This document shows, one piece after another, positions 56,318 through 64,000 of a DNA stretch of 64,000 nucleotides; positions within the stretch are counted from its first letter, which is position 1, and each line of letters starts with the position of its first letter. The stretch spans positions 1,702,043-1,766,042 of the forward strand of contig NZ_JAFMTB010000001.1 in assembly GCF_017916475.1 (NCBI RefSeq). The letters are read 5' to 3'. The DNA is from Patulibacter sp. SYSU D01012 (lineage in GTDB: Bacteria; Actinomycetota; Thermoleophilia; Solirubrobacterales; Solirubrobacteraceae). The position numbers were made by a program, and so were the translations under genes. The notes under the pieces were generated by a model that ran no database searches, was not told where the DNA came from, and saw only the letters and a program-made list of their open reading frames with translations.

Positions 56318-57358
56318 ATGACCCGCCGCCCCGGCACCCCCGACCCGTCCGGACCGCTGCTGAGCCGCCGCGCCGCCGTCGCCGCCGCGCTCGCGGGCGC
56401 CGCGAGCCTGGGGCTCGCCGCCTGTGGCGCCGACGACGACCGGTCCGGCGCCGGAGCGGCCGCGGCGCCGGGCGGCCGCTTCCCCGCCACGGTGGAGCAC
56501 CAGTACGGCCGGACGACCGTCCCGTCGGCGCCGGCACGCATCGTCTCGCTGGGCTACGCCGACCACGACACGCCGCTCGCGCTCGGCACCGTGCCCGTCC
56601 TGGTGCAGCGCTCGTCGCCCGTGTGGCGCGACGGCGTCGGCGCCTGGGCCGCCGGAGCCCTGAAGGGGCAGTCGCCCGCGTACGTCGAGGGCGTCGAGAT
56701 CGACTTCGAGAAGGTCGCCGCCGCCCGGCCCGACCTGATCCTGGCGGTCAACCTGCAGGTGTCCCGCAAGGACTACGAGAAGCTCACGAAGCTGGCGCCG
56801 ACCGTGGTGCAGCCGAAGGGCTACCCGCCCTACGGCGTGCCGTGGGACGTGACCGCCACCCTGATCGGCACGGCCCTCGGTGCGCCGGACCGCACGCGCC
56901 GGCTCGTGGCGCGCACCCGCCGCGCCTTCGCGGACGCGCTCGGCGCCCACCCGGGGCTGAAGGGCCGCACGGCCCTGCCCGTGACGCTGGATGGCGACCA
57001 GTTCGCGGTCTTCACCGACGTCGACGCCCGCGGCCGGTTCCTCGACGCTCTCGGGATGACGCCGCCGAAGCGGATCGCGGCCCGGTACGGCGACGTCTTC
57101 TACCTGCCGCTCAGCCCGGAGCGCGTCGACCTGCTGGACGACGCCGACGCGCTGCTCGTCATCGTCGACGGGCCCGAGATGACCGCGAAGATCGAGCGCC
57201 ACCCCGCCTACCGCAACCTCGACGTCGTGCGCCGCGGGGGCGCGGTCGTGCTCGAGGACCAGCAGGTCGTCTCCGCGATCTCGGCCCCCTCCGTCACGTC
57301 GATCCCCTACGCGCTCCGCGCCGTCGTGCCGCCGCTGGCGAAGGCCGTCGCCGCCTGA
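56318..57358 (+). CDS. iron-siderophore ABC transporter, substrate-binding lipoprotein (copy 1)
   Basis: 346 residues. A twin-arginine-like signal (SRRAAVAAALAG) ends in the lipobox LAAC (about residue 40), suggesting Tat-exported lipoprotein. The FepB/FhuD-type fold is seen in FPATVEHQYGRTTVP, PARIVSLGYADHDTPLALG and VAAARPDLILAV. The ATG has GAGAGG upstream. It is followed 16 bases later by the siderophore reductase gene. A second binding protein lies at 61988. Siderophore identity unknown. Confidence 0.88.
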   Translation: MTRRPGTPDPSGPLLSRRAAVAAALAGAASLGLAACGADDDRSGAGAAAAPGGRFPATVEHQYGRTTVPSAPARIVSLGYADHDTPLALGTVPVLVQRSSPVWRDGVGAWAAGALKGQSPAYVEGVEIDFEKVAAARPDLILAVNLQVSRKDYEKLTKLAPTVVQPKGYPPYGVPWDVTATLIGTALGAPDRTRRLVARTRRAFADALGAHPGLKGRTALPVTLDGDQFAVFTDVDARGRFLDALGMTPPKRIAARYGDVFYLPLSPERVDLLDDADALLVIVDGPEMTAKIERHPAYRNLDVVRRGGAVVLEDQQVVSAISAPSVTSIPYALRAVVPPLAKAVAA

Positions 57359-57374
57359 TCCCGAGGAGCCTCCC

Positions 57375-58187
57375 GTGCCGCAGACCCTCAGCCCCGCCGC
57401 CCGCCGCGCGAAGGAGCGGCCGTTCCCGCTCTGCGTCGGCGTGGCGACCGTCGCGTCCGTCCGGCGGTTGACGCCCGGCATGGCGCGCGTGGTGCTCACC
57501 GGCGACGCCCTGGCCGCGTTCCCCGACGAGGAGCCCGGCGAGATCGTCACCCTCGGCTGGCCGCTGGAGGACGGCGCCGACATCGTCCTGCCGCAGGACG
57601 GCTGGCGCTTCCCCGCCGACGCGCCGGAGCAGCACTGGCGCAACTACACCGTGCGGGCGTTCGACCGCACCGGCCCGCGCCTGACCGTCGACTTCGTCCT
57701 GCACGGCGACCACGGCCACGCGTCCCGCTGGGCCGCCGGCGCGCGTCCCGGCGACCGCGTCGGCTTCGCGGGGCCGCGCATCCACTTCTACGGCGAGCCG
57801 GACGCCGACTGGACCCTGCTCGCCGGGGACGAGACGGCGCTGCCGTCGATCGCGGCGACGCTCGAGCGGCTGCCGGCGGGCCACCGCGTGCTGGCGTTCG
57901 TCGAGGTCGACGACGAGCGCGAGCGCCAGGACCTGCGGTGCCCGGGCGAGCTGGACCTGCGCTGGGTGCTGCGCGGCGGCGAGCCGCGCGGACGCAGCCG
58001 CCGGCTGGAGGAGGCGGTCCGCGCCGCCGTGCTCCCCGAGGGCCGCGGCAAGGTGTGGGTGGCGGGGGAGTCGCTCGTCGTCCGCGGACTGCGCGAGCAC
58101 CTGCGCGGCGGGCGCGGCCTGGAGATCGGGCCGCTCCAGGCCATCGGCTACTGGAAGCACCGGGACACCCCGGACGACGTCGAGTGA
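57375..58187 (+). CDS. siderophore-interacting protein (FAD-dependent ferric reductase)
   Basis: 270 residues. It releases iron from imported ferric siderophores by reduction. The FAD motif RNYTVRAFD is near residue 95, the LLAGDETALPSIAATLE string near 155 binds the nicotinamide part, and the tail has GYWKHRDTPDD, the usual end of this family. It is co-transcribed with the binding protein gene; a hairpin follows. Confidence 0.9.
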   Translation: MPQTLSPAARRAKERPFPLCVGVATVASVRRLTPGMARVVLTGDALAAFPDEEPGEIVTLGWPLEDGADIVLPQDGWRFPADAPEQHWRNYTVRAFDRTGPRLTVDFVLHGDHGHASRWAAGARPGDRVGFAGPRIHFYGEPDADWTLLAGDETALPSIAATLERLPAGHRVLAFVEVDDERERQDLRCPGELDLRWVLRGGEPRGRSRRLEEAVRAAVLPEGRGKVWVAGESLVVRGLREHLRGGRGLEIGPLQAIGYWKHRDTPDDVE

Positions 58188-58195
58188 GCGGCGCG

Positions 58196-58226
58196 CCGCC
58201 CGCGCCCGCGCCCGCGCCGCGGGCGG
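58196..58226. terminator. hairpin between the reductase and permease genes
   Basis: Perfect nine-base stem (CCGCCCGCG with CGCGGGCGG) around a 13-base loop that itself is GC-rich; no T-tract. It separates two iron-boxed transcription units. Confidence 0.45.
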
Positions 58227-58260
58227 GGGACGGCGAACGGACGGGTCGAGGGGCCGCGGG

Positions 58261-58278
58261 TGTTAGGGTGCCCGACCG
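58261..58278 (+). promoter_or_regulatory. iron-box-like site before the siderophore permease genes
   Basis: TGTTAGGGTGCCCGACCG shares TGTTAGGG with the site at 61918 and has a GGGTGCCC dyad core. It is 38 bases upstream of the ATG at 58316 and overlaps an alternative GTG, which argues for the ATG. Confidence 0.45.
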
Positions 58279-58315
58279 TCGCCCCGCCGCGCCTGCGGCT
58301 CCGGCGCCCGCCGCC

Positions 58316-59386
58316 ATGTCCGCCCCCACGACCGCCGCGCCGACCCGGCGCCCGAGCCCCGCGAGCGCGGCGGGCCAGGGACGCGTCCGGGCCCGTTCGG
58401 GGCGGGCGGTCGTCCTCCTGGGGCTCGTCGGCGTGCTGGCCCTCGTGCTGCTGCTCAGCCTGGCGGTCGGGGCGAAGAGCATCCCGCTCGGCCGGGTCTG
58501 GGACCTGCTGCTGCACGCCGACGGGTCCGACGACGCGGTGATCGTCCACGACCTGCGCATCCCGCGGACGCTGCTCGGCGTCGTGGTGGGCGTGGCGCTC
58601 GGCCTGGCCGGCGCGCTCATGCAGGCCCTGACGCGCAATCCGCTCGCCGAGCCCGGGCTGCTCGGCGTCAACGCGGGCGCCGCCACCGCCGTGGTCCTCG
58701 CGATGGCGCTCCTCTCGACGACGGATCCGCGGGTCTTCGTGTGGTTCGCCTTCCTCGGCGCCGGGCTGGCGTCCGTGCTCGTCTACGGCATCGGGGCGCG
58801 CGGCCGCAGCGGCGCCACGCCCGTGCGGCTCGCGCTCGCCGGCACCGCGGTGAGCTTCGCCCTGCTCGCGTTCGTCCAGGGCGTCACGATCCTCCGGCCG
58901 CAGGTGTTCGACCAGTACCGCTTCTGGGCCGTCGGCGCCCTCGGCGGCCACGACGCGGCGCTCGCCGGTCAGATCGCGCCGTTCGTCGTCGTCGGCGCGC
59001 TGCTCGCGCTCGCCCTGGCCCGGCCCCTGAACGCGCTCGCGCTCGGCGACGACGTCGGCCGCGCGCTCGGGGCCCGGCTGGCCCGGACGCGCGTGCTCGG
59101 CGCGCTCGCCGTGACGCTGCTCGCCGGCGCCGCCACCGCCGCGGCCGGGCCGATCGCCTTCGTGGGGCTGACGGTCCCGCACGTCGCCCGCGCGATCACG
59201 GGCCCGGACCAGCGGTGGGTCCTGCCGTACTCGATGGTGCTCGCGCCGATCCTGCTCGTCGGCGCCGACGTGCTCGGTCGCGTCGTCGCGCGGCCCGGCG
59301 AGCTCGAGGTCTCGCTCGTGACCGCCTTCGTCGGCGCGCCCGTGTTCATCGCGATCGTCCGCCGCGGGCGGATCAGCCAGCTGTGA
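58316..59386 (+). CDS. FecCD-type siderophore ABC permease (first subunit)
   Basis: 356 residues. About ten membrane helices. A disordered N-terminus (residues 1-36) is followed by VVLLGLVGVLALVLLLSLAV; family strings include LRIPRTLLGVVVGVALGLAG, TRNPLAEPGLLGVNAGA and AGPIAFVGLTVPHVAR. It pairs with the next gene's product to form the import channel. The coupling GTGA joins them. The ATG is chosen over a GTG at 58269 because the latter falls in the iron box. Confidence 0.9.
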   Translation: MSAPTTAAPTRRPSPASAAGQGRVRARSGRAVVLLGLVGVLALVLLLSLAVGAKSIPLGRVWDLLLHADGSDDAVIVHDLRIPRTLLGVVVGVALGLAGALMQALTRNPLAEPGLLGVNAGAATAVVLAMALLSTTDPRVFVWFAFLGAGLASVLVYGIGARGRSGATPVRLALAGTAVSFALLAFVQGVTILRPQVFDQYRFWAVGALGGHDAALAGQIAPFVVVGALLALALARPLNALALGDDVGRALGARLARTRVLGALAVTLLAGAATAAAGPIAFVGLTVPHVARAITGPDQRWVLPYSMVLAPILLVGADVLGRVVARPGELEVSLVTAFVGAPVFIAIVRRGRISQL

Positions 59387-60447
59387 GCGCCCCGGCCGCC
59401 CGCGTCCCCGGCCTGGGCCGCGTCGTCCACGTCCCCGTCGTCGGCGCGTCGTTCCGCGTCGCGCCGCGGTCCGTCGCCGTCGGCCTGGCGCTCGTCGTCG
59501 TGGCGCTCGCGCTGCTCGTCGTCGCCGTCGGCACGGGGGAGTACTCCATCCCGCCCGGGCTCGTGATCGAGACGCTGCTCGGCGGGGGCGACGCGGGCAC
59601 GTCGTTCGTCATCGAGACCCTGCGCCTGCCGCGCGCGCTCACGGCGCTGCTCGTCGGCGCCGGCCTGGGCGCGGCGGGGGCGATCTTCCAGAGCGTCGTG
59701 CGCAACCCGCTCGGCAGCCCGGACGTCGTCGGCTTCACCGCCGGGGCGTCCGCCGGCGCGGTGCTCGAGATCGCGGTGATCGGCGGCGGCTCGGCGGCCG
59801 TGGCGGCCGGCGCGCTCGTCGGCGGGGCGGGCACGGCGGTGCTCGTCTACCTGCTCGCCTTCCGCGGCGGCGTGCAGGGCTACCGGTTGGTCCTCGTCGG
59901 CATCGGCCTGAGCGCCATGCTCGTCGCGGTGCGCGACTACCTCATCACCCGCACGCGGCTCGAGGAGGCCCAGACCGCCAACGTCTGGATCACCGGCAGC
60001 CTGAACGGCCGCGGCTGGGAGCACGTCGTGCCGATGGCGATCGCGCTGGCGGTGCTGCTGCCGCTCGTCGCGCTGCTGGCCCGCTCCCTGCGGATGCTCG
60101 AGCTGGGCGACGACGCCGCGCACGCGCTCGGCGTGCCCGTGGCGCGCGCCCGGACCGCGCTGCTCGGCGTCGGGGTGGCGCTGACGGCCGTCGCGACGGC
60201 GGCCGCGGGCCCGGTCCTCTTCGTCGCGCTCGCCGCGCCGCAGATCGCCCGGCGCCTGACGCGGGCGAGCGGTCCCGGCGTCGGCACCGCGGCGCTCATG
60301 GGCGCGACGCTCCTCCTGGCCGCCGACGTGGCGGCGCAGCGGGTGTTCCCCGGCACGGACCTGCCGGTGGGCGTCCTCACGGGCGTCCTGGGCGGCGCCT
60401 ACCTGATCTGGTTGTTGTTCCACGAGTGGCGGAGCGCACGCGCATGA
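59383..60447 (+). CDS. FecCD-type siderophore ABC permease (second subunit)
   Basis: 354 residues, about ten helices. LRLPRALTALLVGAGLGAAG, VRNPLGSPDVVGFTAGAS and AGPVLFVALAAPQIAR are the family strings, parallel to those of the first subunit. GTG start overlaps the previous stop; the end overlaps the ATPase gene (ATGA). Together these three form one translationally coupled unit. Confidence 0.91.
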   Translation: MSAPAARVPGLGRVVHVPVVGASFRVAPRSVAVGLALVVVALALLVVAVGTGEYSIPPGLVIETLLGGGDAGTSFVIETLRLPRALTALLVGAGLGAAGAIFQSVVRNPLGSPDVVGFTAGASAGAVLEIAVIGGGSAAVAAGALVGGAGTAVLVYLLAFRGGVQGYRLVLVGIGLSAMLVAVRDYLITRTRLEEAQTANVWITGSLNGRGWEHVVPMAIALAVLLPLVALLARSLRMLELGDDAAHALGVPVARARTALLGVGVALTAVATAAAGPVLFVALAAPQIARRLTRASGPGVGTAALMGATLLLAADVAAQRVFPGTDLPVGVLTGVLGGAYLIWLLFHEWRSARA

Positions 60448-61316
60448 CGCACGACGCACAGGCCGGGACGGCCGCGGACGGCCGCCCGCGCCTGCACGGC
60501 GAGGGCCTGACGCTGGGCTACGACGAGCGGCGCGTCTCGTCCGGGCTGGACGTGGCGATCCCGGACGGGTCGTTCACCGTGATCGTCGGCCCGAACGCGT
60601 GCGGCAAGTCGACGCTGCTGCGGGCCCTGGCGCGGATGCTCAAGCCGCGCGAGGGCGCCGTCGTCCTGGACGGCCGCGCGATCGACGCGTACCCGTCGAA
60701 GGAGGTCGCGCGCCGCCTGGGGCTGCTGCCGCAGACCTCGATCGCCCCGGACGCGATCACGGTCGCGGACCTCGTCGCGCGCGGGCGCTACCCGCACCAG
60801 GGGCTGCTGCGCCAGTGGTCGCGCGAGGACGAGCGGGCGGTCGCGACGGCGATGGAGGCGACCGACGTGGCCGACCTGGCCGCGCGGCCGGTCGACGCGC
60901 TGTCGGGCGGGCAGCGCCAGCGGGTGTGGCTGGCGATGGTCCTGGCGCAGGAGACGCCGATCGTGCTGCTCGACGAGCCGACGACGTTCCTCGACATCGC
61001 CCACCAGATCGAGGTCCTGGACCTGTGCGCGCGGCTGCACCAGGAGCAGGGGCGGACGATGGTCGCCGTCCTGCACGACCTGAACCACGCGTGCCGCTAC
61101 GCCACGCACCTCGTCGCGATGCGCGACGGCGCGATCGTCGCTCAGGGCGATCCGTCCGCCATCGTCGACGCCGCGACGGTCGAGCGGGTCTTCGGCCTGC
61201 GCTGCCGCGTCATCCCCGACCCCGAGACGGGCACGCCGCTCGTCGTCCCCGCCGCGCACCAGCGGCCCGTCGCGCGCCCGCTGCCCGAGACGGACGCGCC
61301 GACCGCGGCGGCCTGA
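60444..61316 (+). CDS. siderophore ABC transporter ATP-binding protein (FecE/FepC-like)
   Basis: 290 residues. Walker A is GPNACGKST (about residue 47), the signature LSGGQRQRVWLAM (about 153), and Walker B VLLDEPTTFLDIAHQ; the H-loop is VLHDLNHA. This arrangement is typical of iron-siderophore importers. The ATG overlaps the stop of the permease gene; a GTG at 60426 would be upstream of this coupling and is less likely. A disordered tail of about 15 residues closes it. Confidence 0.93.
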   Translation: MTHDAQAGTAADGRPRLHGEGLTLGYDERRVSSGLDVAIPDGSFTVIVGPNACGKSTLLRALARMLKPREGAVVLDGRAIDAYPSKEVARRLGLLPQTSIAPDAITVADLVARGRYPHQGLLRQWSREDERAVATAMEATDVADLAARPVDALSGGQRQRVWLAMVLAQETPIVLLDEPTTFLDIAHQIEVLDLCARLHQEQGRTMVAVLHDLNHACRYATHLVAMRDGAIVAQGDPSAIVDAATVERVFGLRCRVIPDPETGTPLVVPAAHQRPVARPLPETDAPTAAA

Positions 61317-61341
61317 GCGCCGCGGCACGCCCGCCGCGGGC

Positions 61342-61347
61342 GATGAT
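61342..61347 (+). promoter_or_regulatory. -10-like element for the cupin gene
   Basis: GATGAT ends six bases before the ATG at 61354. First two bases deviate from TANNNT, so this is tentative. Confidence 0.3.
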
Positions 61348-61353
61348 GCGGCG

Positions 61354-61833
61354 ATGCGCCGCGTGAACCTGGACACCGCCACGCCCGAGGCCGACGCCAC
61401 GGATCCCGACGGCTTCCGCGCCCTCATGGCCCGGGTCGGCCCGTCCCTGGGGGCGAAGGGGACCGGGGCCAGCCTGTACGTCCTGCCGCCCGGCCAGGCG
61501 GTGTGCCCGTACCACTACGAGTACGCCGAGGAGGAGTGGCTGCTCGTGCTGCAGGGCCGCGCCACGGTGCGCACGCCGGCGGGGGAGGAGACGTGCGGGC
61601 CGATGGACCTCGTCTTCTTCCCGACCGGCCCCGAGGGCGCGCACCAGGTCCGCAACGCGACGGACGAGGAGGTGCGCGTGCTGCTGTGGTCGACGGTCGT
61701 CCACCCCGCGGCCACCGCCTACCCCGACAGCGGCAAGGTCGGCCTGTACACGGGCGTCCCGGGCGAGGACCTGATCGCGCACCGCCGCGACGGCGTGGGG
61801 TACTGGTCGGGGGAGCCCGGCGTCGAGGCCTGA
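61354..61833 (+). CDS. cupin domain protein
   Basis: 159 residues, single cupin. Motif 1 spans PYHYEYAEEEWLLVLQG with metal-ligand candidates His, Glu and Tyr; motif 2 has GAHQVRN. The LVFFPTGPEGAHQV loop is typical of small bicupin-like metal enzymes. It sits between the siderophore ATPase and the second binding protein but probably has its own promoter. Reaction unknown. Confidence 0.8.
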   Translation: MRRVNLDTATPEADATDPDGFRALMARVGPSLGAKGTGASLYVLPPGQAVCPYHYEYAEEEWLLVLQGRATVRTPAGEETCGPMDLVFFPTGPEGAHQVRNATDEEVRVLLWSTVVHPAATAYPDSGKVGLYTGVPGEDLIAHRRDGVGYWSGEPGVEA

Positions 61834-61917
61834 CGGCCGGCCGGTCTCGCGGAGGGGCCGGCCGTGGCGCGACGGCCCGGCGCGACCCGGGCGTACCCGA
61901 CCGCCCCGGTCGGTGAC

Positions 61918-61935
61918 TGTTAGGGTTCCCCAACA
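61918..61935 (+). promoter_or_regulatory. palindromic iron-box-like site before the second siderophore-binding gene
   Basis: TGTTAGGGTTCCCCAACA is an 18-bp inverted repeat with only one mismatched pair (TGTT-A-GGG-TT-CCC-C-AACA). It starts 70 bases before the GTG at 61988 and matches the TGTTAGGG at 58261. Expected target of an IdeR/DtxR-type repressor. Confidence 0.55.
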
Positions 61936-61987
61936 TGGCCGCGGCGACGCTGCGGCGTGTCCCCCGACCCTCGCAACAGGAGCTCCC

Positions 61988-63034
61988 GTGGCCCCATCGT
62001 TCCGCCGTCTTCTCCGCACGCTGACGACCGTCCTGGCCGTCCTCGGCGCCGGCGTCCTGCTCGCCGCCTGCGGCGCGTCCGACGACGAGCCTTCCGCGTC
62101 GACCGCCGCGTCCGGGGCGTCGGGCGCGTTCCCCGCCCGCATCGAGGGCGCCTTCGGCACGGCCACCGTGCCGGCGGCCCCGAAGCGGGTCGTCGCCCTC
62201 GGCTGGAGCGACCAGGACGTCCTGCTGGGCCTGGGCGTCAAGCCGGTCGCCGTCTACGACATCGGCCCCGACTTCCCGACCGGCGTGGGCCCGTGGGCGT
62301 CCGACCTGCTCGACGGGCAGAAGCCGCAGAAGCTGAGCCTGGCGGACGGGATCCCGTTCGAGAAGGTCGCGGCGCTGCGGCCCGACCTGATCGTCGCGGT
62401 GCAGTCCGGCGTGACGGCCGACGACTACGCGAAGCTCGCGAAGATCGCCCCGACCGTCACCTACGCGAAGGGTCGCGCGCCGTACGTGACGCCGTGGCCG
62501 GAGCAGGCCGAGATCATCGGGGAGGCCGTCGGGCAGCCGGAGAAGGCCGCCCAGCTCGTGCAGACGACGAAGGACGCGCTCGCGCAGGCGCGGAAGGACC
62601 ACCCCGACCTGCAGGGCCGGACGTTCACCTACATGGCGCGCCGCCAGGGCGACCAGGTCGGCCTGTACCTGCCGGACGACCTGCGCCTGAAGTTCCTCGA
62701 GGACCTGGGCATGAAGCTGTCGCCCGGGCAGCGCGCGGCGGCGAGGTCGGCGCCGAAGGGCGCGTACTTCGTGGACGTCTCCTACGAGCGGCTCGGCGCC
62801 CTCGACGCCGACGTGCTCGTCGCCTGGTTCACGTCCGAGAGCGAGCGCAAGGCGTTCAGCGCCCGGCCGGTCTTCCGCGCGATGGACGTCGCCAAGCGCG
62901 GCGGGTTCGTCCCGCTCGACCTGATCCAGGCGCAGGCGCAGGGCGCCCCGACGGTGCTGAGCATCCCGTGGGCGATCGACAACGTCGTGCCGCTCGTCGA
63001 GCGCGGGCTGGCGGGCAAGGGCCCGAGGTCCTGA
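61988..63034 (+). CDS. iron-siderophore ABC transporter, substrate-binding lipoprotein (copy 2)
   Basis: 348 residues. The Sec-type signal ends in the lipobox LAAC (about residue 26). The fold is the same as copy 1: FPARIEGAFGTATVP, PKRVVALGWSDQDVLLGLG and VAALRPDLIVAV. GTG 61988 with AGGAG upstream is favoured; a longer frame reads into the iron box. The two binding proteins probably recognise different siderophores but share the permease. A strong terminator follows. Confidence 0.87.
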   Translation: MAPSFRRLLRTLTTVLAVLGAGVLLAACGASDDEPSASTAASGASGAFPARIEGAFGTATVPAAPKRVVALGWSDQDVLLGLGVKPVAVYDIGPDFPTGVGPWASDLLDGQKPQKLSLADGIPFEKVAALRPDLIVAVQSGVTADDYAKLAKIAPTVTYAKGRAPYVTPWPEQAEIIGEAVGQPEKAAQLVQTTKDALAQARKDHPDLQGRTFTYMARRQGDQVGLYLPDDLRLKFLEDLGMKLSPGQRAAARSAPKGAYFVDVSYERLGALDADVLVAWFTSESERKAFSARPVFRAMDVAKRGGFVPLDLIQAQAQGAPTVLSIPWAIDNVVPLVERGLAGKGPRS

Positions 63035-63135
63035 CGGCCCGGGCCGGCGCGCCGCGCCGGCCCGCCGGCCCCGCGAGGCCCCAGCGCGGCGGTGCCACGC
63101 CCGCCCGCGCCGCCCCGGCGCGCGGGCGTGGCGGC

Positions 63136-63187
63136 CCCCGAGAACGGCGAAGGCCGGGCGCAAGCCCGGCCTTCGCGGTCCTCGGGG
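63136..63187. terminator. nested two-stem hairpin, bidirectional terminator
   Basis: An inner stem of 12 bp (CGAAGGCCGGGC with GCCCGGCCTTCG, 63148-63175) closes on a GCAA tetraloop; an outer seven-base stem CCCCGAG/CTCGGGG flanks it with small internal bulges. It lies between two convergent genes (63035-63194), where no gene is visible. Confidence 0.8.
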
Positions 63188-63194
63188 AGCGGCC

Positions 63195-64000
63195 CTAGAA
63201 GCCCGGCGGGTGGCGCGCCACGAAGCCGGCGGAGGAGCGCATCTCGCTCGTCCACCGCGTGCCGCCGCCGCGCAGGTTCGACGTGTCGAAGCGGCGGCCG
63301 TCGACGACCATGTAGGCGTGCCCGCCGTTGGCGTAGACGGTGATGCGCTTGCCCGGGCCCGCCTCGCCCCAGCTCATGAAGCCGCCGGAGGTCAGCGGCG
63401 CGTCGAGCAGCCCGCCGGCCGCCAGCGCGTACGAGATCGACCCGGAGCAGTCGTAGCCGCCCGAGGCGCCGCCGTGGCCGCCGCCCCAGACGTACGGGGT
63501 CGTCGCGATCTCGTTCGCGGCCGCGACGACGCGGCCGACGACGCCGCCCTGGTCCGCCGCCGGGGCGGAGGAGCCGCCGCCCGAGGAGGACGACCCGCCT
63601 GACGAGGAGCCGCCGGAGGACGAGCCGCCGCCCGACGGCGCGGCCACCCGCGGCGCGGCGCGCGTGGCCGACGCGGCCTCGCGGGCCGCGCGGGCCGCCG
63701 CGGCCTGCTCCCGCTCGAGCCGGGCGATGCGGGACTGCACGCTGCGCAGCTGCGCCTTCGCACCGTCGCGGCGCTCGAGCTGCGCGGCGCGGCGGCGCAG
63801 GATCGCGTTGCGGACGACGTCGGCCTGCTCGCGGTCGGCCTCGGCCTGCTTCGCGAGGGTGGCGTAGCGGGTGCGCTGGCCCTCGAGCCGGTCCTCCTGC
63901 CGGGCGACCTCGCGCTTCGCGTCGCGGGTGACGTCGAGGATGCGGCCGTTGTGGTGCGAGACGCGCTCGAGGAAGTCGACGCGCTCGAGCAGGTCGTCGA
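63195..64000 (-). CDS. NlpC/P60-type peptidoglycan hydrolase, C-terminal part (runs off the right edge)
   Basis: 268 residues visible; the start lies beyond 64000. From the edge inward the chain is a long Arg/Glu-rich coiled coil (first 110 residues), a Ser/Gly-rich linker with repeated GGSSS strings, and a C-terminal NlpC/P60-like domain. Catalytic Cys is in GYDCSGS and His in NGGHAYMVV. Such proteins cleave stem peptides during cell separation, and the coiled coil often controls activity. The frame is continuous, so this is truncation by the window, not decay. Confidence 0.82.
   Translation of the reverse strand, partial: DDLLERVDFLERVSHHNGRILDVTRDAKREVARQEDRLEGQRTRYATLAKQAEADREQADVVRNAILRRRAAQLERRDGAKAQLRSVQSRIARLEREQAAAARAAREAASATRAAPRVAAPSGGGSSSGGSSSGGSSSSGGGSSAPAADQGGVVGRVVAAANEIATTPYVWGGGHGGASGGYDCSGSISYALAAGGLLDAPLTSGGFMSWGEAGPGKRITVYANGGHAYMVVDGRRFDTSNLRGGGTRWTSEMRSSAGFVARHPPGF

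Overview
The window looks like chromosome from a very GC-rich actinobacterium (about three quarters G+C by eye). GTG starts are frequent and many genes overlap by the four bases ATGA or GTGA. The core gene order hrcA-dnaJ-prmA-phoH-ybeY-era, hisIE next to trpE, and an IdeR/DtxR-like iron region fit Actinomycetota. The secreted repertoire and base composition point to Thermoleophilia (Solirubrobacterales or Patulibacter-like). That placement is inference from gene content, not a database match. I saw no phage, insertion sequence, CRISPR array, tRNA or rRNA.

Layout. 1-6020: a phosphate uptake operon (pstS-pstC-pstA-pstB) coupled to a lipoprotein gene and two zinc-ribbon genes, with a third zinc-ribbon gene divergent at the left edge and a candidate PHO box upstream of pstS. 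6025-10325: holA, rpsT (opposite strand), murJ with a long cytoplasmic tail, and a small Asp/Pro-rich protein. 10322-18018: a P-type ATPase, a glutamate decarboxylase plus ATPase pair, lepA and a short-chain dehydrogenase. 18032-23448 (minus): DUF1800, DUF1501, a cupredoxin and a large secreted protein of unknown function. 23649-31463: a MaoC-type dehydratase pair, a YihY-like membrane protein (minus), then the heat-shock and RNA-maintenance block. 31473-33593 (minus): a lipoprotein paralogue of the large secreted protein. 33654-42659: hisIE and all seven trp genes, with an HtrA-type protease gene between trpC and trpF. 42725-47180: a small membrane protein, a ligand-binding lipoprotein, an epimerase and an ACT-malic enzyme. 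47343-50069: polA.

50070-51928 is a 1.9 kb gene-free stretch filled by two tandem arrays of palindromic repeats (70-bp and 58/59-bp units). It is followed by a GH106 rhamnosidase-type enzyme, an AbrB-type membrane protein, and a siderophore-iron region (56227-63034). The latter comprises two binding proteins, a siderophore-interacting reductase, two permeases, an ATPase and a cupin, with iron-box-like palindromes before three transcription units. The right edge holds a truncated NlpC/P60-type peptidoglycan hydrolase gene.

Two patterns go beyond gene-by-gene annotation. First, at least a dozen genes have a TANNNT hexamer ending only 6-10 bases before the start codon and no purine-rich ribosome site, as expected if leaderless transcription is common here. 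These hexamers also settle several start codons. Second, the two repeat arrays after polA share the same CCGGAAC/GTTCCGG arms and cannot be protein-coding in a constant frame. They are the best candidate here for an undescribed element.
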